Positions 36,734 through 46,808 of a stretch of 64,000 nt of DNA are shown one piece after another. The stretch spans positions 153,145 through 217,144 of the forward strand of contig NZ_VULN01000003.1 in NCBI RefSeq assembly GCF_009696675.1, written 5' to 3'. Every line of letters starts with the position of its first letter. Within the stretch, counting starts at the first letter, position 1. A program made the position numbers and the translations under genes. Under the pieces are notes generated by a model. The model was not told the DNA's origin, searched no databases, and worked only from the letters and a program-made list of their open reading frames with translations. Origin of the DNA: Acidaminococcus fermentans. Its GTDB lineage: Bacteria > Bacillota > Negativicutes > Acidaminococcales > Acidaminococcaceae.

Positions 36734-38053
36734 ATGAGCGTTTCCGTAGAAAGAAAAGGTAATGAAGCAACTCTGAAAGTCACTTTGCCGGTTGAAGACG
36801 TAGCCAAGGCTTTTGAAAAAGCAGTTGCCAAGATCAACAAACAGGTAACGATCCCTGGCTTCCGTAAGGGCAAAGCTCCCCGTCGTGTGCTGGAAATGCA
36901 CGTAGGCAAAGACGCCATCAAAGAAGAAGCTTTCGAAATCGCTGCCAACAGTGAATATAGAGAAACCCTGAAAGAAAACCAGTGGGTTCCCGTTTCCGAT
37001 CCTGAAATCAAAGATTCCAAGTTCGAAGAAGGTCAGCCCATGGAAATGACCCTGGTGGTCACCCTGCGTCCGGAACCGGAACTGGGCCAGTACAAAGATC
37101 TGGACGTAGTGAAGGACGAAAAGGAAATTACCGACGCTGATGTGGACAAGGAAGTGGAAAACCTGCAGAAACGGGCCTCCAAGATGGTGGAAGCTCCGGA
37201 AGGCAAGGCTCTGGAAAAAGGTGACCTGGCCATCATCGACTTTGCCGGCACCATTGACGGCGAAGCTTTCGAAGGCGGCGAAGGCAAGGGCTATCCTCTG
37301 GAAGTGGGCAGCAACAGCTTCATCCCCGGCTTTGAAGATCAGCTGGTTGGCCTGAAAAAGGGTGAATCCACGGATGTGAACGCAACCTTCCCGGAAGACT
37401 ACTTCTCCAAGGAACTGGCCGGTAAAAAGGCTGTGTTCAAAGTCACTGTCCAGGATGTGAAAGTGAAGGAAGTTCCCGAAGTCAACGACGAACTGATTGC
37501 TGCCAATAGCGACAGCAAGACCGTGGCTGAATTCCGGGAAAAGACCATGGATCGTCTGAAAAAGGCCGAAGCTCAGCGGGCTCAGTCCGACTACGAAGCC
37601 AACCTGATCAAAAAGGCTGTAGAAAATGCCAAATTCGAAGTGCCTGATGTGATGGTGACCCAGCGGGCCAACCAGATGATGGACGAACTGGCCATGAACC
37701 TGGAAGCTCACAAAATGAGCCTGCCTCTGTACCTGCAGTACCTGGGCAAGGATGTGAAGACCTACCGGGATGAACAGAAACCGGTGGCTCTGGAAAACAT
37801 CAAGACCGATCTGGTCCTGGATGCCATTGCCCTGAAGGAAGGCATTAAAGTCAGCGAAGACGAAATCCGCAGCGAAATGGAACAGCTGGGTGCCATGCAC
37901 GGTGCTACCCTGAAACAGGTGGAAAAGATCGTGAAAGAAAACGGTTCCCTGGCTGTGCTGGTGAGCAACATTGCCCGCCGGAAAGCTGCCCGTCTGGTCA
38001 TTGACAGCGCCAAAAACGCTCCCAAGGCCGCAGAAGCTGCTGAAGAAAAATAA
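36734..38053 (+). CDS. tig: trigger factor
   Basis: A 439-residue ribosome-associated chaperone and prolyl isomerase. The ribosome-binding signature is [13 protein letters not shown] at residues 43-55. The FKBP-type domain covers about 155-245 ([21 protein letters not shown]), and the C-terminal helical chaperone arms follow. Codon use is biased to CGT/GCT forms, as in the PFOR gene, consistent with high expression. AGGAGG precedes the ATG with an A/T-rich spacer. It leads the tig-clpP-clpX cluster. Confidence 0.96.
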   Translation: MSVSVERKGNEATLKVTLPVEDVAKAFEKAVAKINKQVTIPGFRKGKAPRRVLEMHVGKDAIKEEAFEIAANSEYRETLKENQWVPVSDPEIKDSKFEEGQPMEMTLVVTLRPEPELGQYKDLDVVKDEKEITDADVDKEVENLQKRASKMVEAPEGKALEKGDLAIIDFAGTIDGEAFEGGEGKGYPLEVGSNSFIPGFEDQLVGLKKGESTDVNATFPEDYFSKELAGKKAVFKVTVQDVKVKEVPEVNDELIAANSDSKTVAEFREKTMDRLKKAEAQRAQSDYEANLIKKAVENAKFEVPDVMVTQRANQMMDELAMNLEAHKMSLPLYLQYLGKDVKTYRDEQKPVALENIKTDLVLDAIALKEGIKVSEDEIRSEMEQLGAMHGATLKQVEKIVKENGSLAVLVSNIARRKAARLVIDSAKNAPKAAEAAEEK

Positions 38054-38073
38054 AATCCCAGGAGGTGGACGGC

Positions 38074-38667
38074 ATGAGCTATGTGCCTATTGTGGTAGAA
38101 CAGACCAGTAAAGGCGAACGGAGCTATGACATCTATTCCCGGCTGCTGAAGGATCGGATCATCTTCGTCACCGGGGAAATCGAAGATCACATGGCCAACC
38201 TGATCATTGCCCAACTGCTGTTCCTGGAGTCCGAAGATCCGGACAAAGATGTCCATCTCTACATCAACAGCCCGGGCGGCAGTGTCAGTGCCGGGCTGGC
38301 GATCTATGACACCATGCAGTACATCCGTCCGGATGTTTCCACCATCTGTGTGGGAATGGCGGCCTCCATGGCTTCCGTACTGCTGGCAGCCGGCGCCAAA
38401 GGAAAACGCTATGCCCTGCCTCATTCCAGAGTGATGATCCATCAGCCTCTGGGAGGGGCCCAGGGACAGGCCACGGACATTGAGATCCATGCCCGTGAAA
38501 TCCTGCGGATCCGGGAAGAGATGAACCAGATTTTGGCCAGCCACACCGGTCAGACCCCGGAACAGATCCGTCTGGATACGGAACGGGATCATTTCATGAC
38601 CGCTGAGGAAGCCGCAAAATATGGTCTGATCGACCAGGTGGTCCATCAGATCAAGACCCAGAAATAA
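38074..38667 (+). CDS. clpP: ATP-dependent Clp protease proteolytic subunit
   Basis: A 197-residue serine protease forming the ClpP barrel. The catalytic Ser is in GMAASMAS near residue 98, the His in HSRVMIHQP near 123, and the Asp in [12 protein letters not shown] near 172. ATG 38074 follows AGGAGGTG. It lies 20 bp after tig, and ClpX, its unfoldase partner, is encoded 43 bp downstream. The window's start matches the usual processed N-terminus YVPIVVEQT. Confidence 0.97.
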   Translation: MSYVPIVVEQTSKGERSYDIYSRLLKDRIIFVTGEIEDHMANLIIAQLLFLESEDPDKDVHLYINSPGGSVSAGLAIYDTMQYIRPDVSTICVGMAASMASVLLAAGAKGKRYALPHSRVMIHQPLGGAQGQATDIEIHAREILRIREEMNQILASHTGQTPEQIRLDTERDHFMTAEEAAKYGLIDQVVHQIKTQK

Positions 38668-38710
38668 GGGGTAAGTGTCCATCTTGCCCTGGCTGTAAGG
38701 AGGGTTTCAG

Positions 38711-39985
38711 ATGGGTTACGATGACAAGAACAACGGCCTGGAGGGTCCGGACTATACCTGCTCCTTCTGCGGGAAAAAGCAGAGCCAGGTAAAGAAACTG
38801 ATCGCCGGCCACAATGTGTTTATCTGTGATGAGTGCATTGCCCTGTGCAATGAGATGCTGGAGAAGGATTTGAAAGCTCCGGCGGAAGAAACCATTACGG
38901 ATCTGCCCAAGCCCAAGGAAATCAAGGCCATCCTGGACCAGTATGTAATTGGTCAGGAAGAGGCCAAGAAGACCCTGGCTGTGGCGGTATACAACCACTA
39001 CAAACGGATCAACTATGAACAGGGACACCACCAGGATGTGGAACTTCAGAAGTCCAACATCCTGATGCTGGGGCCTACGGGCAGCGGCAAGACCCTGCTG
39101 GCCCAGACCCTGGCCAAAATCCTCAAGGTTCCCTTTGCCATTGCGGATGCCACCAGCCTGACAGAAGCGGGCTATGTGGGGGAAGATGTGGAAAACATCC
39201 TGCTCCGGCTGATCCAGAATGCAGACTATGATATTGCCCGGGCTGAACGGGGCATTATCTATATCGACGAAATCGACAAGATTTCCCGGAAGTCCGAGAA
39301 TCCTTCCATTACCCGGGATGTGTCCGGGGAAGGGGTCCAGCAGGCTCTGCTGAAGATCCTGGAAGGTACGGTGGCCAATGTTCCTCCCCAGGGAGGACGG
39401 AAGCATCCTCATCAGGAACTGATCCAGATCGATACCACCAATATCCTCTTTATCTGCGGCGGCGCTTTTGCCGGCCTGGAGAACGTGATCAACGCCCGGA
39501 CCGGGAAGAAGAGCATGGGCTTCGGGGCGGACATCCCCACCCAGGCGGAAAAGAAGAGCGAAAACCCCTTCCGGCACGTACTGCCGGAGGATTTCGTGAA
39601 GTACGGCCTGATCCCCGAATTCGTAGGACGGCTGCCGGTGGTGGTGACCCTGGACAACCTGGACGAAAAGGCCCTGATCAAGATCCTGACGGAACCCAAG
39701 AATGCCCTGACCAAGCAGTATGAACATCTGCTGGCCATGGACCATGTGGAACTGGATTTCGACGAGGGAGCCCTGAAGGCCATCGCTCACGAAGCTTTGG
39801 CCCGGAATGCAGGCGCCCGGGGGCTGCGGGCCATCATCGAAGGCATCATGAAGAACGTGATGTACGAGGTGCCCAGCCGGGACAATGTGGAAAAATGCAT
39901 CGTGACAGCGGATGTGGTGACCAAGCACAAGGAACCCAAGCTGTTGCTGAAGCAGGAAGATAACGATACAAGAAAGAATGCCTAG
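38711..39985 (+). CDS. clpX: ATP-dependent Clp protease ATP-binding subunit ClpX
   Basis: A 424-residue AAA+ unfoldase that feeds proteins to ClpP. The N-terminal zinc-binding domain has CSFCGKK and CDECIALC (residues 17-46). Walker A is GPTGSGKT near 121 and Walker B is IIYIDEID near 182. The IGF-like ClpP loop region is represented by SMGFGAD near 270, and the sensor and arginine-finger regions follow. AGGAGGG precedes the ATG. A terminator overlaps the stop. Confidence 0.97.
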   Translation: MGYDDKNNGLEGPDYTCSFCGKKQSQVKKLIAGHNVFICDECIALCNEMLEKDLKAPAEETITDLPKPKEIKAILDQYVIGQEEAKKTLAVAVYNHYKRINYEQGHHQDVELQKSNILMLGPTGSGKTLLAQTLAKILKVPFAIADATSLTEAGYVGEDVENILLRLIQNADYDIARAERGIIYIDEIDKISRKSENPSITRDVSGEGVQQALLKILEGTVANVPPQGGRKHPHQELIQIDTTNILFICGGAFAGLENVINARTGKKSMGFGADIPTQAEKKSENPFRHVLPEDFVKYGLIPEFVGRLPVVVTLDNLDEKALIKILTEPKNALTKQYEHLLAMDHVELDFDEGALKAIAHEALARNAGARGLRAIIEGIMKNVMYEVPSRDNVEKCIVTADVVTKHKEPKLLLKQEDNDTRKNA

Positions 39986-40029
39986 AGAAAAGGAAAAGGG
40001 GTGCCGGCATCCCTTTTCCCTTTTTCTCT
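39984..40029 (+). terminator. clpX-lon intergenic terminator
   Basis: AGAGAAAAGGAAAAGGG (39984-40000) pairs with the complementary pyrimidine arm (40011-40029) around a ten-base loop. The 3' arm is itself T-rich, so read-through into lon may be partial. Confidence 0.7.
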
Positions 40030-40053
40030 ATTCGACAAGGACGGTGAAACAAG

Positions 40054-42372
40054 ATGTTGGATGCCAATACTATGAGACTGCCGCTGCTGCCGCTCCGGGG
40101 GATCCTGGTGTTCCCCGGGATGATCATCAATCTGGATGTGGGACGGGACCGTTCCATCCGGGCGGTGGAAAGCGCCATGAATATGGGAAAGCGGATCCTG
40201 CTGGTGACCCAGCGGTCTGCGGAAGAAAATGATCCTACTGCCAAGAGCCTGTACAATTTCGGGGTGATCGCGGAAATCAAACAGCTGCTGAAGCTGCCCA
40301 ACGGGGCCATGCGGATCCTGGTGGAAGGCCTTACCCGGGTGGAAGTAATCTCCGTGGTGGACGCGGTAGGGATGAACCTGGAAGCCTATGTGGCGGAACG
40401 GGAAGACATCAATGACCACTCCAACGAAGTGGAAGCCCTGAAGCGGATGCTGGTGGAAACCTTCGAACAGTGGGTGCTGGCCAGCAAGAAAGTGAACACG
40501 GAAGTGCTGCTCACCTTTAAGGATCAGCCGGATCCCGGGAAAATCGCCGATATGATCGCCGGGTACCTGACCATCGATGTGGAGGAAAAGGAAAAACTCC
40601 TGGAAGCAGTGGATGTGAAGGAACGGCTGCACCTGCTCTATGGGTATCTGTGCAAGGAACTGGAAATCGTCAACCTGGAAAAGGACATTTCCCAGCAGGT
40701 CCGGAAGCAGATCGAGCAGAACCAGCGGGAATACTACCTGCGGGAACAGCTGAAGGCCATCAATAAAGAACTGGACGAAGGAGGCGAAAAAGGCTCCGAA
40801 GTCAAGGAATACCAGGAAAAGATGCAGCAGGTGAAGCTTCCTGACGATGTGAAGGAAAAGCTGGACAAGGAGCTGGACCGGCTGTACAAGATGCCTCCCA
40901 TGATGGCGGAAAGCGCAGTGATCCGGAACTATCTGGACACGGTGCTGAGCCTGCCCTGGGGGAAGATGACCCAGGACAACTACGACCTGAAGAAGGCGGC
41001 TGCGGTGCTGGACAAGGACCACTACGGCCTGAAAAAGGTGAAGGAACGGATCCTGGACTACCTGGCAGTGCGGGCCCTGACCCACAGCAACCGGGGGCCC
41101 ATCATCTGTCTGGTGGGGCCTCCCGGCGTGGGGAAGACCAGTCTGGCCCAGAGCATTGCCCGGGCTGTGAACCGGAAATTCACCCGGATCAGCCTGGGGG
41201 GCATCCGGGATGAAGCGGAAATCCGGGGCCACCGGCGGACCTACATCGGGGCCATGCCCGGCCGGCTCATCAATGGGATGATCGACTGCGGCACCGACAA
41301 TCCGGTGTTCTTGCTGGATGAAGTGGACAAGATGGGGGCGGACTTCCGGGGAGATCCGGCTTCTGCCCTGTTGGAAGTGCTGGATCCGGAACAGAACAGC
41401 CATTTCAGCGACCACTACATCGAATTCCCCTATGACATGAGCAACGTGTTCTGGATCGTGACCGCCAACACGGTGGAAACCATCCCGCCGGCGCTCCTGG
41501 ACCGGCTGGAAGTGATCGAACTGTCCAGCTACACCGACGAGGAAAAGCTGAAGATCGCCCAGCTCCACCTGCTGCCCAAGGAACGGAAGGCCAACGGCCT
41601 GACCGGCAAACAGCTGAGCCTGGGGGCTGCTTCCATCCAGCACATCATCCGGGACTACACCCGGGAAGCCGGGGTCCGGAACCTGGAACGGAAGATTGCC
41701 ACTGTCTGCCGAAAGGCAGCCCGGAAAATCGTGGAAGACGGAGTGGCCAAAGTCAGTGTGACTCCGGCCCATCTGAAAGATTACCTGGGACCAGCCATTT
41801 TCCTGGAAAGCGACATGCGGGCCCGGTCCGAAGTAGGGGTCTGCACCGGTCTGGCCTGGACCAGTGTAGGCGGCGAACTGCTGAAGATCGAAGTGGTGGT
41901 CTGCGAAGGCAAGGGCAAACTGGTCCTCACCGGGCAATTGGGAGATGTGATGAAGGAAAGCGCCCAGGCGGCCTTTACCTACATCCGTTCCCGGGCCAAG
42001 GAACTGGGGCTGGATCCGGATTTCAATGAGAAAGTGGATATCCACATCCATGTGCCGGAAGGGGCCATTCCCAAAGATGGTCCTTCTGCGGGGATTACCA
42101 TGGCCACGGCCATGGAAAGTGCCCTGACCAAACGGAAGGTGAAGGCGGACCTGGCCATGACCGGGGAAATCACCATCACCGGCCATGTGCTGCCCATCGG
42201 CGGCCTGAAGGAAAAGGTCCTGGCAGCTCACCGGTATCGTGTGAAGACGGTGCTGATTCCCCGGCAGAACCAGCAGGATCTGGAGGAAATCCCGGAAAAA
42301 GTCCGGAATGACATGACCTTTATCCCTGTGGACAGTATGGACCAGGTGACCAAACTGGCCCTGGAGGCATAA
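40054..42372 (+). CDS. lon: ATP-dependent Lon protease
   Basis: A 772-residue LonA protease. The N-terminal substrate domain begins [15 protein letters not shown]. Walker A is GPPGVGKT near residue 356 and Walker B is VFLLDEVDK near 418. The catalytic Ser is in [10 protein letters not shown] near 678 and the Lys in [10 protein letters not shown] near 720. It degrades misfolded and regulatory proteins. Its stop is one base from the engB start, so the two are co-translated. Confidence 0.97.
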   Translation: MLDANTMRLPLLPLRGILVFPGMIINLDVGRDRSIRAVESAMNMGKRILLVTQRSAEENDPTAKSLYNFGVIAEIKQLLKLPNGAMRILVEGLTRVEVISVVDAVGMNLEAYVAEREDINDHSNEVEALKRMLVETFEQWVLASKKVNTEVLLTFKDQPDPGKIADMIAGYLTIDVEEKEKLLEAVDVKERLHLLYGYLCKELEIVNLEKDISQQVRKQIEQNQREYYLREQLKAINKELDEGGEKGSEVKEYQEKMQQVKLPDDVKEKLDKELDRLYKMPPMMAESAVIRNYLDTVLSLPWGKMTQDNYDLKKAAAVLDKDHYGLKKVKERILDYLAVRALTHSNRGPIICLVGPPGVGKTSLAQSIARAVNRKFTRISLGGIRDEAEIRGHRRTYIGAMPGRLINGMIDCGTDNPVFLLDEVDKMGADFRGDPASALLEVLDPEQNSHFSDHYIEFPYDMSNVFWIVTANTVETIPPALLDRLEVIELSSYTDEEKLKIAQLHLLPKERKANGLTGKQLSLGAASIQHIIRDYTREAGVRNLERKIATVCRKAARKIVEDGVAKVSVTPAHLKDYLGPAIFLESDMRARSEVGVCTGLAWTSVGGELLKIEVVVCEGKGKLVLTGQLGDVMKESAQAAFTYIRSRAKELGLDPDFNEKVDIHIHVPEGAIPKDGPSAGITMATAMESALTKRKVKADLAMTGEITITGHVLPIGGLKEKVLAAHRYRVKTVLIPRQNQQDLEEIPEKVRNDMTFIPVDSMDQVTKLALEA

Positions 42373-42373
42373 C

Positions 42374-43003
42374 ATGGCAGGAAAAGAGTGGGACATCATC
42401 GGTGCTTCCTATGTGGCTTCGGCGGTAAAGGCCACCCAGTATCCCCAGGATACCATTGACGAGGTGGCGTTCATCGGACGGAGCAATGTGGGAAAATCTT
42501 CCCTGCTGAATTCCCTGGCCCGGCGGAAGGGCCTGGCCAGGGTCAGCAGCTCTCCCGGCAAGACCCAGACCATCAACTTCTATTCCTTCCAGGCCAAGCG
42601 CCAGCAGGAGGAAAAAGTGGACCGGCACACCTACTATGCAGTAGATTTGCCGGGGTACGGATTTGCCCGGACCAGCAAAGGGAACAAGGAGCAGTGGTCC
42701 GCCTTTATCTGCAAGTACATGGAGAATTCCCAGTACCTGAAGCTGGTCTGTGTGCTTATGGACATCCGCCATGCACCCATGGAAAGCGACATCGACTGCT
42801 ACCAGTGGCTGCTGAGCCTGGGACTGCCTATTATGGTGATCCTGACCAAAAGCGACAAGCTGAGCAAGGGCGCCGTGGCCAGCCAGAAGGCCCTGTACCA
42901 GAAGACCTTCGGCCTGGGGGACGAGCAGATCATGACCTACAGTTCTACCAGTCATACCACAAGAAAAGAACTGATCAACCGGATCATGGAGCATTTGGAA
43001 TAA
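42374..43003 (+). CDS. engB: ribosome biogenesis GTP-binding protein EngB/YsxC
   Basis: A 209-residue GTPase needed for assembly of the large ribosomal subunit. G1 is GRSNVGKSS at about residues 36-44, G3 is DLPGYGFA near 91-98, and G4 is TKSDKLS near 157. The length is normal for the family. It directly follows lon, the same order as in many Firmicutes, and is closed by a perfect terminator. Confidence 0.95.
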   Translation: MAGKEWDIIGASYVASAVKATQYPQDTIDEVAFIGRSNVGKSSLLNSLARRKGLARVSSSPGKTQTINFYSFQAKRQQEEKVDRHTYYAVDLPGYGFARTSKGNKEQWSAFICKYMENSQYLKLVCVLMDIRHAPMESDIDCYQWLLSLGLPIMVILTKSDKLSKGAVASQKALYQKTFGLGDEQIMTYSSTSHTTRKELINRIMEHLE

Positions 43004-43006
43004 AAG

Positions 43007-43038
43007 AAAGGGGCTGTTGCGAAAGCAACAGCCCCTTT
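43007..43038 (+). terminator. engB terminator
   Basis: AAAGGGGCTGTTGC and its exact complement close a GAAA tetraloop; the 3' arm ends in TTT. It shares its core with other terminators of this genome. Confidence 0.88.
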
Positions 43039-43103
43039 ACCATTTCCTAAAAATATTGTACAATTCTGTTATGTTCGATACAAAAACGAAGGGAGAAACG
43101 GGT

Positions 43104-43772
43104 ATGAGTCAGGAAATGGAACAGCGGCAGAAACTGGCCGGGCTTTGGCCGGACCAGCGGCAGCGGGTGGATAAAACCCTCCGGCTTTGGGAAAGCGCCG
43201 TGCTGCTGCCTTTGCGCTGGACCAAACATGGGTGGGAAATCCTTTTTGAGGTCCGGGCCGCCAACATGAGCTGGCAGCCGGGAGACATCTGCTTTCCCGG
43301 AGGCCATCGGGAGGATTCGGATTCCAACTTCTGCGCCACTGCCCTCCGGGAGACCCGGGAAGAACTGGGCATCCCGGAAGACAAAATCCAGGTACTGGGG
43401 CCTTTGGACTATTTCTACGGCTATTCCGGTCCCATGATCTATCCCTTTGCCGGGATCCTGCCCAGCCAGGTCTCTCTCCAGCTGGACAAGCAGGAAGTGG
43501 GGGAAGTGTTTTCCGTCCCGTTGAAGGACCTGTTGGCCATCCATCCGGTGGTGGGGAAACTGTCCCTGGCCAGCCGGCAGGAACCGGGATTTCCATCTCA
43601 GTGGGCCTATGGCTTCCAGGACGGCTGGAACATCCGGGGCGGCTATGAAGTGTTCTTCTACCCCTGGAAGAAGCGGATCATCTGGGGCATTACCGGCCGG
43701 ATCCTCCATCAGTTCCTGGAACGGGTCCGGCAGGGAGGGATCCTTCCGGAGGCAGCACACCGGGATCACTGA
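43104..43772 (+). CDS. CoA-type Nudix hydrolase
   Basis: A 222-residue Nudix pyrophosphatase. The CoA-pyrophosphatase extension ICFPGGHRED leads into the Nudix box, which ends ALRETREELGI (about residues 78-88); an Asp or Ser takes the place of the first Glu, as in some family members. It probably cleaves CoA or related pyrophosphates. ATG 43104 has GGGAG ten bases upstream. Its last 83 bases overlap the end of the secretin gene on the other strand. Confidence 0.82.
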   Translation: MSQEMEQRQKLAGLWPDQRQRVDKTLRLWESAVLLPLRWTKHGWEILFEVRAANMSWQPGDICFPGGHREDSDSNFCATALRETREELGIPEDKIQVLGPLDYFYGYSGPMIYPFAGILPSQVSLQLDKQEVGEVFSVPLKDLLAIHPVVGKLSLASRQEPGFPSQWAYGFQDGWNIRGGYEVFFYPWKKRIIWGITGRILHQFLERVRQGGILPEAAHRDH

Positions 43773-44922
43773 GATAGGGGGTCAGGATCATGCATACCTC
43801 CGTCCGGTTCCGGCTCTGGCTCCGGAACTTGAAAAGCTCTCCCAGAAGGGGCAGTTTGGACAGCAGGGGAATGGCCTCCAGCCGGTGCTGTTCCTGTTCG
43901 CTGATCAGCCCGCCGATCACCAGGGTTTCCTTTTCCCGGAGCCGTACATGGGTATCCGCCGTACGGCTGGTGATCCGGTAGTTTTTCAGTTCCGCGATCA
44001 GGGTGGGAGTGCTCACTTCCGTGTGGACTTTGGCGGTGATCAGTCCGTCCTGGCTCAGGTATGGAGTGTAGGAAAGCCGGATCCCCGCATCCACATATTC
44101 CGTAGTGCTGGTGGTGGTGCTGTTGGTGACCTTTTCCGTCACCACCGGGATATGGTCCCCAATGAAAATACTGGCTTCCCGGCCGGGAAGAGTGATGATC
44201 CGGGGGGTGGCCAGCACCTTGGCCTTTCCTTCCTGGCAAAGGGCACTGAGCCGGGCCTGGAAATTGGCTCCGTACCCGTGGCCCAGATGGATCCGGCCGG
44301 CCATGTTTTCTTCTCCCTGGTCTTTGCCGGCCGGCAGAGGACTCCAGTCCCACTGGAGCCCCAGTTCCCGGGAGGCGGTTTCCCCCAGGGACAGGATCCG
44401 GGCTTCCAGGGTGATTTGCCGGGTGGGCCGGTCCAGGGCCTTCAGGGCCTCCTTCAGCCGGTTTTCCTCTCCCGGGGATCCGTGGAACAAAATGGCGTTG
44501 GCTCCTTTTGACCAGGCCAGGGGAGCGGAAAACAGGGGCTTTAGGGATTCGGCGGTTTCCCGGGCGGAGATGTATTCCAGCGGATGCACCGACAGACGGC
44601 CGTCCAGGGCGTCCATCCGTTCCGGCCGGGCCACCCACAGGGTATCTCCTTCCAGGTTCCAGCAGAGCCCCTGGCTGCGGGTGACGGCTTCCAGCGCCTG
44701 GGACAGGGGCATCTCATGGAGCTCCAGGGACAGGGTGCTGGAGGCCGGCTCGTCCAGGATCAGGCTCCGGCCGGACAGCTGGGCAATGCTCTGGAGCACG
44801 GCACCGGTGGGGGCATTTTCCACGGAAAGGGAAATGGGATCTTCCAGAGAAGCGGCCAGAACCCATTTGACCGGTGTAAAAAAGCAGAAAATACAGAAAC
44901 AAATGACAGAAAGTCTTTTCAT
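43690..44922 (-). CDS. secretin (PilQ/GspD-like)
   Basis: A 410-residue outer-membrane channel subunit. A signal peptide covers residues 1-24. A short STN-like domain (LSVENAPTGAVLQSIAQLSG...) and an N-domain follow, then the secretin core from about residue 215 (VLATPRIITLPGREASIFIGDHIPVV) to VIGGLISEQEQHRLEAIPLLSKLPLLG. It is shorter than most PilQ proteins. The start was taken at 44922, where GGGGAGG has normal spacing; ATG 44928 is too close. Its start overlaps the stop of the PilP-like gene (ATGA). The organism's outer membrane gives it a place to act. Confidence 0.85.
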   Translation of the reverse strand: MKRLSVICFCIFCFFTPVKWVLAASLEDPISLSVENAPTGAVLQSIAQLSGRSLILDEPASSTLSLELHEMPLSQALEAVTRSQGLCWNLEGDTLWVARPERMDALDGRLSVHPLEYISARETAESLKPLFSAPLAWSKGANAILFHGSPGEENRLKEALKALDRPTRQITLEARILSLGETASRELGLQWDWSPLPAGKDQGEENMAGRIHLGHGYGANFQARLSALCQEGKAKVLATPRIITLPGREASIFIGDHIPVVTEKVTNSTTTSTTEYVDAGIRLSYTPYLSQDGLITAKVHTEVSTPTLIAELKNYRITSRTADTHVRLREKETLVIGGLISEQEQHRLEAIPLLSKLPLLGELFKFRSQSRNRTEVCMILTPYLSDPGVLPPEGSLPAGPVPGTDGGSGR

Positions 44923-45443
44923 GGCCATACCTCCCCGATCCGGATCTGACGGGCCCCGCATTCCAGGGCAGAGGGCAGGACCTGGGTGATGGAACCCAGG
45001 CCAGGGAGTTCATCTCCTTTGCCCAGGAGACGGTGTCCTTCCGGCAGGGCCGCCAGAGCTTTCCGGGTGCCGTTCATTTCCAGGATCCCCAAGAGACGGC
45101 AGACCTGGAGGGAAGGAGCCGGCTGGGAAGCAGCCGGAGCCGCCGGGATTCCGGAGGGAATCGGGACGGCTGGAACTTTTTTCCCGGGGGCAAGGGTCCC
45201 GACCGGATGATCCAGAGGCCGAAAGGGGTCCCGCCGGGGCAGAGGCTTGGGACGGACCGGCTTTTTCAATGGTTCCGCCGTTTCTTCTTCTGCAAGAGCA
45301 GGCAGGGGCGGAAAATCCGGCAGAGAGGGAGAAGGGAACAGATACAGGGCGGAACCGGTGCCGGCGGCTGCCAGCATCAGGCCCAGTCCCAGCCGGGAGG
45401 ACAGAGCGGGGAGCGAAGAAAAAGAAAACGGTAAGGAAAACAT
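44919..45443 (-). CDS. PilP/GspC-like inner-membrane protein
   Basis: A 174-residue protein with one N-terminal membrane segment (about residues 10-35), a proline-rich linker (PLPRRDPFRPLDHP) and a small C-terminal domain (VCRLLGILEMNGTRKALAALPEGHRLLGKGDELPG). This HR-domain pattern is seen in PilP and GspC, which link the inner-membrane platform to the secretin. AAGGAGG precedes ATG at 45443. It is translationally coupled to the secretin gene downstream. Confidence 0.65.
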   Translation of the reverse strand: MFSLPFSFSSLPALSSRLGLGLMLAAAGTGSALYLFPSPSLPDFPPLPALAEEETAEPLKKPVRPKPLPRRDPFRPLDHPVGTLAPGKKVPAVPIPSGIPAAPAASQPAPSLQVCRLLGILEMNGTRKALAALPEGHRLLGKGDELPGLGSITQVLPSALECGARQIRIGEVWP

Positions 45444-45476
45444 GGGAACCTCCTTCATGAAATGGATTCAGGTTCC

Positions 45477-45505
45477 ATTATAGGAAATTTCAGGAAATTT
45501 TCCTA
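45477..45505. promoter_or_regulatory. inverted repeat in divergent promoter
   Basis: TAGGAAATTTC (45481-45491) and GAAATTTTCCTA (45494-45505) form an inverted repeat with one unpaired base. A reverse-strand -10 TATAAT (45482-45477) adjoins it. No clear -35 is visible, so an activator binding this site could drive the pilP-secretin genes and perhaps the divergent ATPase gene. Confidence 0.45.
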
Positions 45506-45567
45506 CCCCTCGGGTCATGAACGGAGGAAAAGAGACAGTGAACGGTCAGTCAGAAAGGAGAAGAGCC

Positions 45568-46797
45568 ATGTTCGGGCATCCCTATGGCAGTGTTTCCGGT
45601 GGAAACCGGTGGAACAATCCTCTGGAAGGAGGAAGAGAGGATACGGCATCGCCGGCTGTCCGTCTGGCCCGGCAGGTGCTGGAAAAGGCCCTGGAACGGG
45701 GAGCCAGCGACATCCATCTGGAACCGGAAAAAGACCGGATGACGATCCGCTGCCGGGTGGACGGAGTGCTCCAGCCCCTTTGCCAGGTGGAACGGAACCT
45801 CCAGGATCCGCTGCTTTCCCGGTTCAAAATCCTGTCCGGGCTGGACATTGGAGAAAAACGGCTGCCCCAGGACGGACGGTTCCAGATCCGGTGGCGGGAC
45901 CGGCCGGTGGACGTGCGGGTGTCCTCCCTGCCCACCCTGTTCGGAGAAAACCTGGTGCTTCGGCTGCTGGACCAGGAGGCTCTGCCCCTGGATCTGTCCC
46001 GGCTGGGGTTCAGTGATGCCAACCGGCAGCGGCTGTCCCAGTGTCTCCGGCAGCCCCACGGACTGTTCCTGGTCACCGGGCCCACAGGCAGCGGCAAATC
46101 CACCACCCTGTATGGGGCTCTGGCGGCCCTGGACCGGGAGCACCAGAACATCATCACCGTGGAGGACCCGGTGGAGTATCAGCTTCCGGGGATCCGGCAG
46201 GTGGCAGTGCGGCCTAAAATCGGGCTGACTTTTGCCCGGTGCCTCCGGAGCATCCTACGCCAGGACCCGGACTGCATCCTGATCGGGGAGATCCGGGACG
46301 GAGAAACGGCGGCCATGGCCATCCAGGCAGCTCTTACCGGACACCGGGTACTGAGTACCCTACACACCAACCGGGCGGCAGGGGCGGTGAACCGGATCCT
46401 GGACATGGGAGTGGAGCCCTATCTGGCGGCTTCTGCTCTCCAGGGCGTAGCCGGACAGCTGCTGGTCCGGAGACTGTGCAGGGAGTGCAAAAAGGCGTAT
46501 ACTGTAACGGAAAGGGACTGGGAATGGAAGTATCTGGGGCTGGAAGAGCCACGGACCCTGTACCGGGCCCAGGGATGCCCCCACTGCCGTCATACGGGCT
46601 ATGCCGGCCGGCTGCCTCTCCAGGAGGTGCTGGTGATGGACGGCGGGCTGCGCCGGGGGATCCTGGAAGGATGGAGTGAAGAACGGCTGGAACAGGAGGC
46701 CCGGAAAGGGGGCTTCCGTTCCCTCCGGGAAGACGGCCGGGACAAGGTACTGGCTGGAGAGACCAGCGGAGAAGAACTGCTGAGAGTGTTGGGATAA
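45568..46797 (+). CDS. type II/IV secretion ATPase (GspE/PilB-like)
   Basis: A 409-residue hexameric ATPase that powers pilus or pseudopilus assembly. SDIHLEPEKDRMTIRCRVDG near 47-66 is the N2 domain. Walker A is GPTGSGKST near 172, and the Asp and His boxes follow, with DCILIGEIRDGETA near 240 and TLHTNRAAGA near 266. A four-cysteine zinc site is visible (CRECKK...CPHCRHTGY). It lacks the N1 domain of longer GspE/PilB proteins. The start at 45568 follows AAAGGAG; an in-frame ATG at 45517 has no RBS. It is divergent from the PilP-like and secretin genes. Confidence 0.9.
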   Translation: MFGHPYGSVSGGNRWNNPLEGGREDTASPAVRLARQVLEKALERGASDIHLEPEKDRMTIRCRVDGVLQPLCQVERNLQDPLLSRFKILSGLDIGEKRLPQDGRFQIRWRDRPVDVRVSSLPTLFGENLVLRLLDQEALPLDLSRLGFSDANRQRLSQCLRQPHGLFLVTGPTGSGKSTTLYGALAALDREHQNIITVEDPVEYQLPGIRQVAVRPKIGLTFARCLRSILRQDPDCILIGEIRDGETAAMAIQAALTGHRVLSTLHTNRAAGAVNRILDMGVEPYLAASALQGVAGQLLVRRLCRECKKAYTVTERDWEWKYLGLEEPRTLYRAQGCPHCRHTGYAGRLPLQEVLVMDGGLRRGILEGWSEERLEQEARKGGFRSLREDGRDKVLAGETSGEELLRVLG

Positions 46798-46808
46798 AGG
46801 GAGGATGT

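Noticed and set aside
39982..42399. Antisense open frame of about 800 codons across lon
   Set aside because: The translation is proline/histidine/glutamine-rich without family features; lon on the forward strand has all catalytic motifs. Similar antisense frames over the GT cluster, ugd, the symporter and uvrA were rejected for the same reason.
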